From contig NZ_CP025430.1 in the NCBI RefSeq assembly GCF_002847445.1, forward strand, positions 2,914,001 through 2,978,000: 64,000 nucleotides of DNA, read 5' to 3'. Every line of letters begins with the position of its first letter. The stretch's first letter is position 1. This document shows, in pieces, positions 1-8,000 of this stretch. This DNA comes from Paracoccus zhejiangensis (GTDB lineage: Bacteria; Pseudomonadota; Alphaproteobacteria; Rhodobacterales; Rhodobacteraceae). The notes beneath the pieces were generated by a model. That model was not told the DNA's origin and made no database searches. It worked only from the letters and a program-made list of their open reading frames with translations. Made by a program: the position numbers and the translations under genes.

Positions 1-188
1 GTGACGCAGTCGTGGCGGGTCAGGGGCGTGCCATCGGGCAGGCCGATGATGATGTTGTGATCGAGGCCGGGGCCGTCGCGAAGCTTCAGCAGATCGTCCG
101 GCCCGGCACCCTTGACCACCGCACTGGAGCCGACCGCGCATCCGCTGGCGATCATGAGGGCGAGAAGAACAGCAAAATGAGTGCGCAT
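1..188 (-). CDS. SH3-domain lipoprotein, 3' end outside window
   Basis: Partial gene whose start (ATG at 188) is in the window and whose 3' end lies beyond position 1. The visible 62 residues begin with a short hydrophobic signal and a lipobox ending in a cysteine (IASGC, residues 14-18), so the protein is probably an exported lipoprotein. The part after the signal reads LKLRDGPGLDHNIIIGLPDG, the typical first strands of a bacterial SH3 (SH3b) domain, which usually binds peptidoglycan peptides or other envelope partners. The gene is shorter than common ORF cut-offs and is easily missed. It may mark the end of conserved sequence left of the accessory region. The family call is good; the specific role is unknown. 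Confidence 0.72.
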   Translation of the reverse strand, partial: MRTHFAVLLALMIASGCAVGSSAVVKGAGPDDLLKLRDGPGLDHNIIIGLPDGTPLTRHDCV

Positions 189-683
189 TATCTTACCTGC
201 ATTGTTTTGCCATCACTACGACACCATCGCCCGGAATGACAGCAGGCAGGTAACGGGCGTGGGTAGCGGGGCGCAGAGCACCAGCGCCGTCAGGCCCGGT
301 CCATGGAGCGGCGAATCCGATCAGGGCATCGCCGCTGCGCCGGTCAAGTGGTCGCATTGGTAAGTTCCGATGTCACGCCTTCCGAGGAAGGATCGCGAAA
401 ATAGAGGAAGACTTGTGCGGCAATTCACAATTGTGACCTGCCACGGGTCATTCATCCAGCCCGGACCGGAGCCGGTTTTTGATTTGCTCTGAACAGCTGG
501 TTTGGGCCGCAAGGAGATTAGCGATCAGCGATGCCGCACAATGAGCCGAACAGCCTAAGTCATGGAAAGCTTTTCACGCGCGACATGGAGGAGCCGGTGC
601 TGTGCGGGCCTCCGCTCCTGTTCGTGCCCAGAAAGGAAAAGGGGCTTGCGCTGTTCTGAACCAGTGAGACGCAGACAAACAGC
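189..683. other. Intergenic stretch, possible gene remnants
   Basis: No convincing gene seen. Positions 404-433 carry a short copy of a repeat found elsewhere in the window. Just left of the AbiV-like gene, about 573-657 on the plus strand, a short open frame reads KLFTRDMEEPVLCGPPLLFV and then stops. It has a protein-like composition but no start, so it may be the 3' remnant of a lost gene. Confidence 0.4.
404..433 (+). repeat. Dispersed repeat, copy A
   Basis: Contains GGCAATTCACAAT preceded by GAGGAAGACTTGTG. Very similar strings occur at 2074-2110 (copy B), 14057-14090 (copy C) and, for the core only, 20953-20970 (copy D, next to tRNA-Pro). Copies B and C lie inside a longer paired repeat. 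Function unknown; possibly the end of an old mobile element. Confidence 0.6.
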
Positions 684-1658
684 TCAGCCGCTCTGCTTGG
701 TTTGTTGCGGCAGTAAGGTACTGTGCAGCTTTCTGCCGAAGCTCTTGCCTAACAATTTTTCTTCCTGTGATAGGCCGATCATCAGTTTGAAGGCTCCGAT
801 ATAGCGAGCATAGTAAAGTGGCAGGGGCTCTGACGCTTTGACCCTCCGGAGAAGAGCTGCACCAAGTACAAGCAGGGCCTCTTTGAAACGGGTGTCCGCA
901 ACCTTATCTTTATAGTTTTCCGCATAACTATAGAACGCCGCGTAGTTCGGGACTTGAGATGCGCTGAATGCTATAGCTTGATAGAGGATGTCTGCACTGA
1001 CCTCATCAATCTTATAGCTGTTGGTCCATCGCTCGCGCTTCTTACCGAGGGCCATGTCCAGATAGTCGTGGCTGCGCGTCTCTGAAACATGCCATGAGCG
1101 AAAGCTGTCCGCCCGTTCTTGGCCAAAGGTCAAGAGATAGTCGAACGCATTAACAGCCTCTTGTTCGCTACTTGGCGCATGAATTCCATCCATCCGCAGA
1201 TCGACATAGAAGTTCCTCTGTTTGAACCCATCCAGATTTTCGAGCACCGTCTCCGGTGCATAGTACCGGTAGAGTCGGCGGTCATGGACGGGATCGCCGT
1301 CCATGACCGCCCGAACAATTTGACCGTAACCCAGAATGAGTTCTTGCTTCCTCTTGTGGGTCCCGCCCGCGTTCCAGTAGGCTTTCCACGCCTCCTTCTC
1401 GACACCGTGCTCGTAGCGTAGGAAGGTGTTTACCAGCAGCGGAATCTTGGCGATCTCTTCGAGGCCAAGGACAGTCAAAGCCGCGGCACGTGCGACCCTG
1501 TTGCCCGCAGCGAGGAACAGTGCATCATCGAATAGGCTTAGGCCGTTATTCAGGTAAGCAGTGGTCGCGGCGGCCACTTCCGTCTTAGTCAGGACGCCGT
1601 CGCGCCGTATCGGGGCGGGCTTTCGCGAAAGCCAGGATACTATGTCGTCTTCGGTCAT
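684..1658 (-). CDS. AbiV-like HEPN abortive-infection protein
   Basis: 324-residue protein whose N-terminal third matches the AbiV pattern. A helix begins TKTEVAAATTAYLNNG (about residues 24-39), followed by a run of small and acidic residues (LFDDALFL), then AALTVLGLEEIAK (about residues 58-70) and a downstream THKRKQ motif. In Lactococcus, AbiV confers abortive infection by acting on a phage protein and blocking translation; members carry a HEPN-type helical domain. The rest of the protein is longer than the core domain and not recognised. The gene stands alone, with repeats downstream of its start and no partner toxin or antitoxin beside it. Its AT-richer composition suggests horizontal origin. 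Family assignment is from recalled motifs only. Confidence 0.68.
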   Translation of the reverse strand: MTEDDIVSWLSRKPAPIRRDGVLTKTEVAAATTAYLNNGLSLFDDALFLAAGNRVARAAALTVLGLEEIAKIPLLVNTFLRYEHGVEKEAWKAYWNAGGTHKRKQELILGYGQIVRAVMDGDPVHDRRLYRYYAPETVLENLDGFKQRNFYVDLRMDGIHAPSSEQEAVNAFDYLLTFGQERADSFRSWHVSETRSHDYLDMALGKKRERWTNSYKIDEVSADILYQAIAFSASQVPNYAAFYSYAENYKDKVADTRFKEALLVLGAALLRRVKASEPLPLYYARYIGAFKLMIGLSQEEKLLGKSFGRKLHSTLLPQQTKQSG

Positions 1659-1924
1659 GACTACCCAGTAACTTGATTGCTCTCTGATTTTCAGATTTCT
1701 ACAATGCGTTCAACCTATTATGCGCTGAGCGTGCCACGAAGTTCAAATCCTTACCCAGCAACTTTTGTGGCGCCCAATTGGGATCGGGAATGACCACGGT
1801 GGGAACACTTGGCGGACCTTCACGGACGCCGCGGAGAACGACAGCTTTCGGCGTCTGTTCGTGAGAGTCTGAACGATTGGGATGGGCGCGCGAAGCGGAC
1901 GCTGTGCTCGATAAAGTCGAAGGG

Positions 1925-2205
1925 CAGCTATGGGCCGTCCTTGCCCGGACCGAACAAAACTCCACCGTCATGGTGACCTGTCCGGCGCTCTACGCCGGCA
2001 GTCCATGGGCAAATGAGAATGTTCCGACAAAATAAGTCAGCTTGGCTGCCGCAAAGAAAGCATAGTGACAATCGGGGAAGACTTCTGTGGCAATTCACAT
2101 CGGGTGTGGATTGCCGCGCAATATTCTCTTCATTGGAATAATTTTCAATAGCTTAGAACTTATTCCGATCACGAAGATGGCCTTTTTTGCCATTGACCTC
2201 GTCCT
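1925..2205 (+). repeat. Degenerate long repeat, left copy
   Basis: Alignable by eye with 13907-14187. Both contain GCCCGGACCGAACAAAACTC, then an open frame ending in AAATAAGTCAGCTT, then the short repeat GGCAATTCACA and a shared tail with AATTTT..AATAGCTTAG. The frame common to both ends ..ARTEQNS.VM.. and terminates at 2037-2039, as expected for the last codons of a former protein, perhaps a transposase. The two copies flank the glycan operon and part of the IS region. Boundaries are approximate. Confidence 0.6.
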
Positions 2206-2718
2206 TCAGGGACTGTCGGCGAATTGCGCGCAGTCGTCCGCCATGCTGGACAAAGCTCTCATTTGCCTTGCCGGCGGCAATGATGGCTTTGGGGCCGCGC
2301 ACTAACAATCAGGTTTCAAGGAACTTTAGCGAAGCAACTACTGTTCGCCGATCCTCATGTGAGGTCAAGCTTCCCCTGAGGTCGCACCCACAGCTACTCG
2401 GTTGATTCTGCTGGAACTTGCTACCGCCTATCCATCATCTACAAGCACAAAAATCAGCACTCGACATTGGTGTTTACGGTTCGACCACCTTGAAGCACGG
2501 TTAGTGCTCCTTGGCTCGTTCGCTCAATTGGTCTGCCTGCGCCGCAGCTCTGACAGACGGGGATCGGCCATAGTCTCATGCGCGCCTGCCAGGACGTCGA
2601 GAACCTCCTCAGTGTTGCATGGCTAGAGCGACGCGCCTTCGGCGAAGCCCGCTCTCCGCTAATCTACGCCGCGAGTTGCGCCAAATGTTCTGACGACGGA
2701 CAATACGATCCGCAGCGC

Positions 2719-2748
2719 TTGACATGCTGAGTTGGTGAGCCGTAGCTT
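2719..2748 (+). promoter_or_regulatory. Candidate sigma-70 promoter of glycan operon
   Basis: TTGACA at 2719-2724 followed after 18 bases by TAGCTT at 2743-2748, about 38 bases before the first gene of the operon. The -35 box is perfect and the -10 box is weak. Confidence 0.35.
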
Positions 2749-2771
2749 GAGAAGATATCGATGTTCCGAGA

Positions 2772-2783
2772 GATATTAATATC
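2772..2783. promoter_or_regulatory. 12-bp perfect palindrome before first glycan gene
   Basis: GATATTAATATC ends two bases before the ATG at 2786 and occupies the place of a Shine-Dalgarno sequence. It could be an operator or could simply be AT-rich leader. No good ribosome-binding site is visible for this start. Confidence 0.3.
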
Positions 2784-2785
2784 GC

Positions 2786-3736
2786 ATGGCGAAAGACGCG
2801 CTGCTTGGTGCCACGGGGTTTGTCGGAAGTAATCTCCGGATCCATAGAGCATTTGCCGAGATTTACAACTCCTCGAATATCAAAAACGCCGTGGGTCAGG
2901 TTTTCGATACTGTTGTCTGTGCATCGGCACCTGGTTCGATGTTGGCTGCGAACCGAGCACCGGCACATGACGCGGCAGCGATCGACAACCTTATTCAGCA
3001 TCTGTCGAAAATAAAAACTCGATGTTGTGTGCTGATCTCGACTATTGCAGTGTTACAGGATTTTGGGCGCGGGCAGGATGAAAGCACCGGCGCGTTCGAG
3101 GAGAATCTTGCTTATGGTCGCAATCGCAGAACATTGGAGTGTTTCTGTCAGGATAAATTCGAAAGATGCCTCATCCTTCGACTGCCGGCGCTTTTTGGGC
3201 AGGGTCTGCGAAAGAACATGCTGTTCGACCTGCAAAATCCGGTGCCGGAGATGCTTACGCAGGAGCGCTTTAACAGTATGGCGCAAACGCTTTCCAAGGC
3301 AGATTGGCATGACCTGAAGGCACATTACTCCTATAACCCCGACATCGCCATGTGGACACTTGACCGGGTGGGGCTGGATACATCGGACCGGAAAGAGCAG
3401 CTTGGCGTCTCGGTCACGCGGGCAGGGTTCGATGCCCTGCGTTTCACTAATCCAGCCTCGACGTTCCAGTTCTTTGGACTTGCCCAATTGCCCGATATCA
3501 TTGATCAGGCGCTGCAGGCCAAGATCGCGGTGCTACACCCCGTCCCCGAGCCCTTGTCTGCCGCGCTTGTGGCCAAGGACCTGCGTGAACGGGACGCGTG
3601 GGACAGCGCCTCCGGGATTCACATAGAGGATGTCCGGACGCGCCACGGTGCGCTGTTTGGAAGTACAGACTCCTATATTGCCAGCGCCGGCAGTGTTCTT
3701 GCCAATCTGCGCGCATTCGTTGGTTCGGGTGGCTGA
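2786..3736 (+). CDS. NAD-dependent epimerase/dehydratase family protein
   Basis: 316 residues with a dinucleotide-binding motif at the very N-terminus (GATGFVGSNL, residues 8-17), typical of extended SDR enzymes that act on nucleotide sugars. A serine/threonine motif STIAVL lies near residue 85. A YGRNR motif lies near residue 110, where the usual YxxxK catalytic pair has arginine in place of lysine. RLPALFGQG (about residue 133) matches a conserved 'RLP..FG' stretch of this family. It is the first gene of a seven-gene operon and ends four bases before the next start. The likely role is making or reducing a sugar precursor used by the downstream transferases; the exact reaction is not known. 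Confidence 0.72.
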   Translation: MAKDALLGATGFVGSNLRIHRAFAEIYNSSNIKNAVGQVFDTVVCASAPGSMLAANRAPAHDAAAIDNLIQHLSKIKTRCCVLISTIAVLQDFGRGQDESTGAFEENLAYGRNRRTLECFCQDKFERCLILRLPALFGQGLRKNMLFDLQNPVPEMLTQERFNSMAQTLSKADWHDLKAHYSYNPDIAMWTLDRVGLDTSDRKEQLGVSVTRAGFDALRFTNPASTFQFFGLAQLPDIIDQALQAKIAVLHPVPEPLSAALVAKDLRERDAWDSASGIHIEDVRTRHGALFGSTDSYIASAGSVLANLRAFVGSGG

Positions 3737-3740
3737 CACA

Positions 3741-4580
3741 ATGAAGGGTTTCGCGGTCTCGAATATTGCCTGGCCACCGGCTGAACGATTGAATGCTTAT
3801 CGCCTGCTTGCCAAATTCGGGATCACTGGCCTGGAGATCGCCCCAGGTATGATCTTCGCCGATGCGCCGGATGCCTTCGCGCCGCCCGCCAGCCTCTTGC
3901 GCGAACGCATCTCGGAAATCGAGGACTCCGGTCTGACGCTTGTCTCCATGCAGTCACTGCTGTTCGGGGTACAAGACGTCAGCCTCTTCGGATCGCCCAC
4001 GCAGCGGGAGGGATTCTGCCAAGGGCTGCGGCGTGCAATCCGGCTGGCTGCTGAATTATCAATTCCTCATTTGGTCCTAGGCTCGCCCCGCGAGAGGATG
4101 ATACCGCCGGAAATGCCCCGGCCCGAGGCCGAGGGAATCGTCTGCGAGATTCTGGGAGAGCTTGCGGACTATGCTGCTGAGAATGGATGCCGCATCGGAT
4201 TGGAGCCGAACCCGAAAATATACGGGACGAACTTCGCCATGAATACCAGCGATGCCGAGAGAATTGTCCGTCTTGTCGATCGAACGGGATTGATGCTGAC
4301 GATCGATACCGGGGGTATGATCGCAAATGGTGAAATCGCGGATGCTGGCGTCATTTTCGCGGAATGTGCCGACCTGATCGGTCATGTCCACATCTCGGAA
4401 CCGCACCTGGAACCCGCACCCCGTGATTCTGCAGTCCTGGATCAGATCATTTCTGCACTACGTGTTGCTAATTATCCGGAATGGATGTCGGTCGAAATGC
4501 GCTCGGCTGGTGCGTTCTCACTAGATCGGCTGAAGCACAGTTTGGAAAAATTGCGGACTACTCAGGGGCAAACAGCGTGA
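3741..4580 (+). CDS. Sugar phosphate isomerase/epimerase, TIM-barrel (AP2EC family)
   Basis: 279 residues of the xylose-isomerase-like TIM-barrel superfamily. Recognisable features are the strand LVLGSPRER (about 113-121), the metal-binding glutamate strand RIGLEPNPK, the IDTGGM motif near residue 190 and the final strand with HVHISEPHLEP and the glutamate in MSVEMRS. These are the usual Glu/Asp/His/Glu metal ligands. The ATG at 3741 is chosen; an in-frame GTG at 3729 would overlap the previous stop. It probably isomerises or epimerises the sugar intermediate of this operon. The next gene overlaps it by four bases (GTGA), indicating translational coupling. Substrate unknown. Confidence 0.72.
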   Translation: MKGFAVSNIAWPPAERLNAYRLLAKFGITGLEIAPGMIFADAPDAFAPPASLLRERISEIEDSGLTLVSMQSLLFGVQDVSLFGSPTQREGFCQGLRRAIRLAAELSIPHLVLGSPRERMIPPEMPRPEAEGIVCEILGELADYAAENGCRIGLEPNPKIYGTNFAMNTSDAERIVRLVDRTGLMLTIDTGGMIANGEIADAGVIFAECADLIGHVHISEPHLEPAPRDSAVLDQIISALRVANYPEWMSVEMRSAGAFSLDRLKHSLEKLRTTQGQTA

Positions 4581-5602
4581 CAGAGTCTGTAAGCAGCACG
4601 CTACGCGACGATATTCTTGTTTCGGTCTGCGTCCATGATTTCACACCGACGGCCGATAGCGTCGATGCCGTGAACAGACTTTCGCAGTCATTGGCAGGAA
4701 CGTTTCGCTATTGGGAATTACTTGTCTCGGCATCGTCGGACAGCAGCCCTGATTGGTATGCGGCGTTGCAACGTTTCGCAAGTCTTCGGATTCTTCGTTT
4801 GCGGGTAGGGGTCGGCCCTTACGAGAGGCGCGCAATTCTGGCGGCTGAGGCCATTGGCGATGTGGTTGCACTTGCCTCGGTGGAAGAGATCGATTTTCTC
4901 GATTTGCGCCAGATGATCCTTGACTCGCATTGCCAGAACCTGCTGGTCATTGGCGATCGTGGCAAAAGTACCTTGGTCGACAAAATGGTCGGCATTGTCG
5001 GAAATAGCACGGGCTTTCGTGTGAACGCGCGGTTCATGCAGACCATCGTCTGCCCGCGTGCCTTGTTGACCCGGTTGCTGGACCAACCCGAACGACAACT
5101 GGCCTTGCGCTTTCCGCCAAGGGACAGAGCGATTCCAATCGAGATTCAAGTGGCCAAGCGGGAGTTTCTCACCCGGGCAAGGCGGCGTGGTCTGCGTGGC
5201 AGGCTGCATCTGGCGCAGAAGCTCATCGTCAGTTCGGCGCCCAATGTGCTGCTGGCGCTGAGCCTAGCATCGGCCACCATCCTCGTCGGAGGAGCCGCCT
5301 TCATCCTCTATGTGCTGTGCATCTGGTCCTTCAAGGAGGTGATCGAGCCGGGCTGGGTCACGACCTCAGGAATCCTTGGCCTCACGGCTGCCTTTCTGGG
5401 ATTGCTCGGGCTTGGCATGAGCACCGGCATGCAAAAAATGATCGATCTGCTCGGAAATGAAGACAACGATGAGGTGCTTGAGGAGATCGGCAAGGTCAAT
5501 GTCTATGCCGGGATTAGCGCCGATCTGAACATCCAATACGAACCGGGAAGCACAGCAGAGGCAATGGCGAAGCGGGCGGAATATCTCGATGACCCTGCCT
5601 GA
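4577..5602 (+). CDS. GtrB-like membrane protein with degenerate GT2 domain
   Basis: 341 residues starting at a GTG that overlaps the previous stop by four bases. The layout is that of polyprenyl-phosphate glycosyltransferases (GtrB/DPM1 type). It has a cytosolic N-terminal Rossmann-like region of about 210 residues, then two hydrophobic segments (about 218-248 and 257-277) joined by a loop containing EPGW, and an acidic tail. The catalytic positions look lost. Where active GT2 enzymes have a DDxS motif and a DxD, this protein has SASSDS and VVALASVEEID. It may be a non-catalytic scaffold, or a very divergent transferase. The next gene overlaps by 14 bases. Confidence 0.55.
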   Translation: MTESVSSTLRDDILVSVCVHDFTPTADSVDAVNRLSQSLAGTFRYWELLVSASSDSSPDWYAALQRFASLRILRLRVGVGPYERRAILAAEAIGDVVALASVEEIDFLDLRQMILDSHCQNLLVIGDRGKSTLVDKMVGIVGNSTGFRVNARFMQTIVCPRALLTRLLDQPERQLALRFPPRDRAIPIEIQVAKREFLTRARRRGLRGRLHLAQKLIVSSAPNVLLALSLASATILVGGAAFILYVLCIWSFKEVIEPGWVTTSGILGLTAAFLGLLGLGMSTGMQKMIDLLGNEDNDEVLEEIGKVNVYAGISADLNIQYEPGSTAEAMAKRAEYLDDPA

Positions 5603-6755
5603 TCTTGGCTCCACGCCACGGATTAAGGTTGATGCGCTGATCGTCGGCGGCGGGTTCTTCGGGATTTGCATCGCGCTGTTCCTGCGCTCCGTTACCCGCT
5701 CGATCCTGCTGGTCGAAACCTTACCTCAGCTCATGGAGCGCGCCTCGCGAGTCAATCAGGCACGGGTCCACACCGGATTTCACTATCCGCGCAGCGCCCT
5801 GACCGCCGGACGGTCATTGGTCCTGCACCGGCGGTTCGCGCGCGACTTTCCCGAGGCAATCCACGATCGTTTCGAGATGCTGTATGCGATTTCCGCGCGC
5901 CAGTCGAAGATTTCCGCAAAAAGGTTCTTCAGGATGTTCGCTGAGATGGATGCACCCATCGCCGTCGCAGGACCCCGGGACACGGCGCTGTTCGACCAAA
6001 ACCGCATCCGGGGCGTCTTTTCCTGCACCGAACACGCCTTCGATTATCAGAAACTGCGTCAGCAACTGGCCAGCCATGTGGATGCGGCGGGAATAGAGAT
6101 TAGGCTTGGCACCAGCGCCATCGACATTCACGAGACGGAACAGGCGGCGCGTGTAACCCTGTCGGACGGCACCGAGGTTAGCGCCGAATATGTGTTCGAT
6201 GTCAGCTATTCGCGGTTGAATCAGTTGCGTCATGCGGCGAGCCTGCCTTTGCTGGAACTGAAGCACGAGGCTGCCGAGGTTGCGCTGTTCTCGGTCCCGC
6301 CCGAGCTGGAGCGCCTGGGCGTTACGGTGATGGACGGCCCGTTTTTCTCGTCGATGCCCTTCCCCTCGGCCGGGCTGCATTCGCTGACACATGTGCGCTA
6401 CACTCCGGGCGCAAGCTGGGTCGATGACTCGAGCAGGCTGACCGGGCAGATGGACAGAACAGCGATTGAGCGCGCTGGTGACAGTCGGGCGCGGTTCATG
6501 CAGCAGGACGCAGCACGATATCTGCCGATGATGGCCGAGGCCATTTGGCAGCGCTCACTGCATGAGACTAAAACCGTATTGCAACGCAGTGAGGGCGACG
6601 ATGCCCGACCCATCCTTTACCGGCGGGATCGAGACTCGCGGCTGATTTCGATTCTGGGGGCCAAACTGGACAATATCTATGATCTCTTCGATCAGGTCAG
6701 GAGGTGCGAGCCGCGCTTTGCCGATGCCTGTGACGCCCTGGTGTCGGCGCGATGA
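5589..6755 (+). CDS. FAD-dependent oxidoreductase (DAO superfamily)
   Basis: 388 residues with a classic N-terminal FAD-binding motif (DALIVGGGFFG, about residues 12-22), followed by an acidic strand end (LVET) and SRVNQARVHTGFHYPRS, a stretch typical of glycine-oxidase/DAO-like enzymes found in polysaccharide clusters. The C-terminal third ends with LISILGAKLDNIYDLFD, the second FAD-contacting region. No signal peptide, so it acts in the cytosol. It overlaps both neighbours, including ATGA with the gene after it, so it belongs to the same operon. It most likely oxidises a sugar or amino-sugar intermediate before lipid attachment. The substrate cannot be read from sequence. Confidence 0.74.
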   Translation: MTLPDLGSTPRIKVDALIVGGGFFGICIALFLRSVTRSILLVETLPQLMERASRVNQARVHTGFHYPRSALTAGRSLVLHRRFARDFPEAIHDRFEMLYAISARQSKISAKRFFRMFAEMDAPIAVAGPRDTALFDQNRIRGVFSCTEHAFDYQKLRQQLASHVDAAGIEIRLGTSAIDIHETEQAARVTLSDGTEVSAEYVFDVSYSRLNQLRHAASLPLLELKHEAAEVALFSVPPELERLGVTVMDGPFFSSMPFPSAGLHSLTHVRYTPGASWVDDSSRLTGQMDRTAIERAGDSRARFMQQDAARYLPMMAEAIWQRSLHETKTVLQRSEGDDARPILYRRDRDSRLISILGAKLDNIYDLFDQVRRCEPRFADACDALVSAR

Positions 6756-7162
6756 GCAAAGCCAGAACACCCCTGAACACGCAGCCCATCCGCTATGCCA
6801 TCGTCACAGGCTTGGGACTGATCATCGACCTTGGCCTTGCCTTGCTACTGGCCCGGTCAGGCGCTAGCCGACCCATCGCCAGCGCCACCGGGCTTCTGGC
6901 GGGGGCGACATCGAATTTTTTCCTCCACCGGTCCTGGACATTCGAGGGCGACAAGGTCCTGCCGATCCTTCGCCAACTCTCCGGATTTGTGTTGGCGCTG
7001 GTCTTGACCATGGCGATCCGCCTGCTGACCCTGACGCTTATTCGCCATGCACTGCCAGCGGCCGGCGACGCGATCGCCCTGATCACAGCCGTGTGCATAT
7101 CGTTCATCTGCAATTTCCTGCTGCTGAAGCGCTATGTCTTTGCCCGAGGAAAGACGCTATGA
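6752..7162 (+). CDS. GtrA-like flippase
   Basis: 136 residues with four hydrophobic segments, the GtrA family size and topology. Signature stretches are IRYAIVTGLGLIIDLG near the N-terminus, ATSNFFLHRSWTF in the middle and ICNFLLLKRYVF at the end; the family shows 'NF...r.w.F' at both helix ends. GtrA proteins are thought to flip polyprenyl-phosphate-linked sugars across the inner membrane in O-antigen modification systems. It overlaps the previous gene by ATGA and the next by ATGA. Together with the GT2 and the GT-C-like genes that follow, it forms the GtrA/GtrB/Gtr type of arrangement. Confidence 0.82.
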   Translation: MSKARTPLNTQPIRYAIVTGLGLIIDLGLALLLARSGASRPIASATGLLAGATSNFFLHRSWTFEGDKVLPILRQLSGFVLALVLTMAIRLLTLTLIRHALPAAGDAIALITAVCISFICNFLLLKRYVFARGKTL

Positions 7163-7950
7163 TCCCGCTAGACGACGGCGCCTGGCATCTGCCCGATCAT
7201 GAGACGCGGGTTTTCGCCCCGCGACAGCAGCGCCATGCCCTTGTCATTCCGGTCATCAATGAGGGCGTGCGCATCCAGGCACAACTCCGCGAGATAGCGG
7301 CACTACGCGGGAACCCCGACGTCATCATTGCCGACGGCGGATCGACCGATGGTTCGCTGGAGGTCGAATTCCTTCTGCAGCAAGGCGTCAGGGCCCTGCT
7401 GACCAAGCGCGGGCCCGGCAAGCTCAGCGCGCAATTGCGGATGGCCTATGCTTTCTGCCTTCGCGAAGGCTATGAAGGGATCGTAACCGTCGATGGCAAC
7501 GGCAAGGATCGGGTTGAGGCGATTGATCGTTTCATCGCTCGTCTAGCTGCTGGTGACGACTATGTTCAGGGTTCGCGCTATGCCCCTGGCGGGCATGCCA
7601 TCAATACGCCGACGGACCGGGCTTTCGCAAATCGGGTGATCCACGCCCCGTTGCTCAGTCTGGCGGGACGCCACAGGCTGACGGATACGACAAACGGTTT
7701 TCGTGCCTATTCCGCCAGATACCTTCTAGACCCGAGAGTGGCGCCGTTCCGGCCGGTTTTCGATCGCTACGAGCTGCTCTTCTATCTGACTGTTCGGGCC
7801 GGGCAACTGGGCTATCGCGTTAGCGAGATTCCAGTGACGCGGGCCTATCCGGTGGGCGAAAGGACCCCGACCAAAATCAACGGGTGGCAGGCGCGCTGGT
7901 CGGTCTTGCAGCAGACTATCGCCGCCGCAACCGGACGGTTCGCGCCATGA
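7159..7950 (+). CDS. Glycosyltransferase family 2 (DPM1-like)
   Basis: 263 residues, start at the ATG that overlaps the gtrA stop. GT2 fold motifs are clear: VIPVINEG near residue 33, IIADGGSTDG around residue 57 and, at the DxD position, IVTVDGNGKD around residue 112. Then come QGSRYAPGG and DTTNGFRAY, typical of dolichol-phosphate-mannose-synthase-like enzymes. There is no C-terminal membrane anchor, unlike canonical GtrB; the adjacent pseudo-transferase at 4577 has membrane segments and might serve that part. It probably loads a sugar onto a polyprenyl phosphate for GtrA to flip. The downstream gene is linked through a 17-codon mini-frame. Confidence 0.78.
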   Translation: MIPLDDGAWHLPDHETRVFAPRQQRHALVIPVINEGVRIQAQLREIAALRGNPDVIIADGGSTDGSLEVEFLLQQGVRALLTKRGPGKLSAQLRMAYAFCLREGYEGIVTVDGNGKDRVEAIDRFIARLAAGDDYVQGSRYAPGGHAINTPTDRAFANRVIHAPLLSLAGRHRLTDTTNGFRAYSARYLLDPRVAPFRPVFDRYELLFYLTVRAGQLGYRVSEIPVTRAYPVGERTPTKINGWQARWSVLQQTIAAATGRFAP

Positions 7951-8000
7951 GCCACGTCAAGACGCCCCGCAGAAGCCGTGTTCCGGAGGCCGCCCGATGA
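7947..8000 (+). CDS. 17-codon mini-ORF coupling two glycan genes
   Basis: ATG at 7947 overlaps the stop of the GT2 gene (ATGA), and the mini-ORF's own stop overlaps the start of the next gene (ATGA at 7997). The peptide (MSHVKTPRRSRVPEAAR) is basic and unremarkable. Its probable value is to keep ribosomes coupled across a 46-base gap, or it is the remnant of a lost gene. Expression is not proven. Confidence 0.35.
   Translation: MSHVKTPRRSRVPEAAR

Larger units (their letters stand above)
1659..2785. other. Non-coding accessory stretch with degenerate repeat
   Basis: About 1.1 kb between the AbiV-like gene and the glycan operon. It contains the left copy of a degenerate repeat (1925-2205). 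A frame reading to the stop at 2037-2039 (..LARTEQNST..) resembles the corresponding frame in the right copy. Around 2490-2620 a minus-strand frame (EVLDVLAGAHETMADPRLSE) looks protein-like but has no start and a nearby stop. A string similar to GCTCGTTCGCTCAATTGGTC occurs both at about 2513 and about 14933. I see no intact gene here. Confidence 0.5.

Noticed and set aside
1..700. Search for a duplicated tRNA-Pro 3' end as left attachment site
   Set aside because: No string resembling GGATTCGAACCTCCGAC was found in this part, so a tRNA-derived attL is not supported within the window.
2609..3001. Minus-strand frame of 130 codons before the glycan operon
   Set aside because: It overlaps the start of the SDR epimerase and shows no family pattern.
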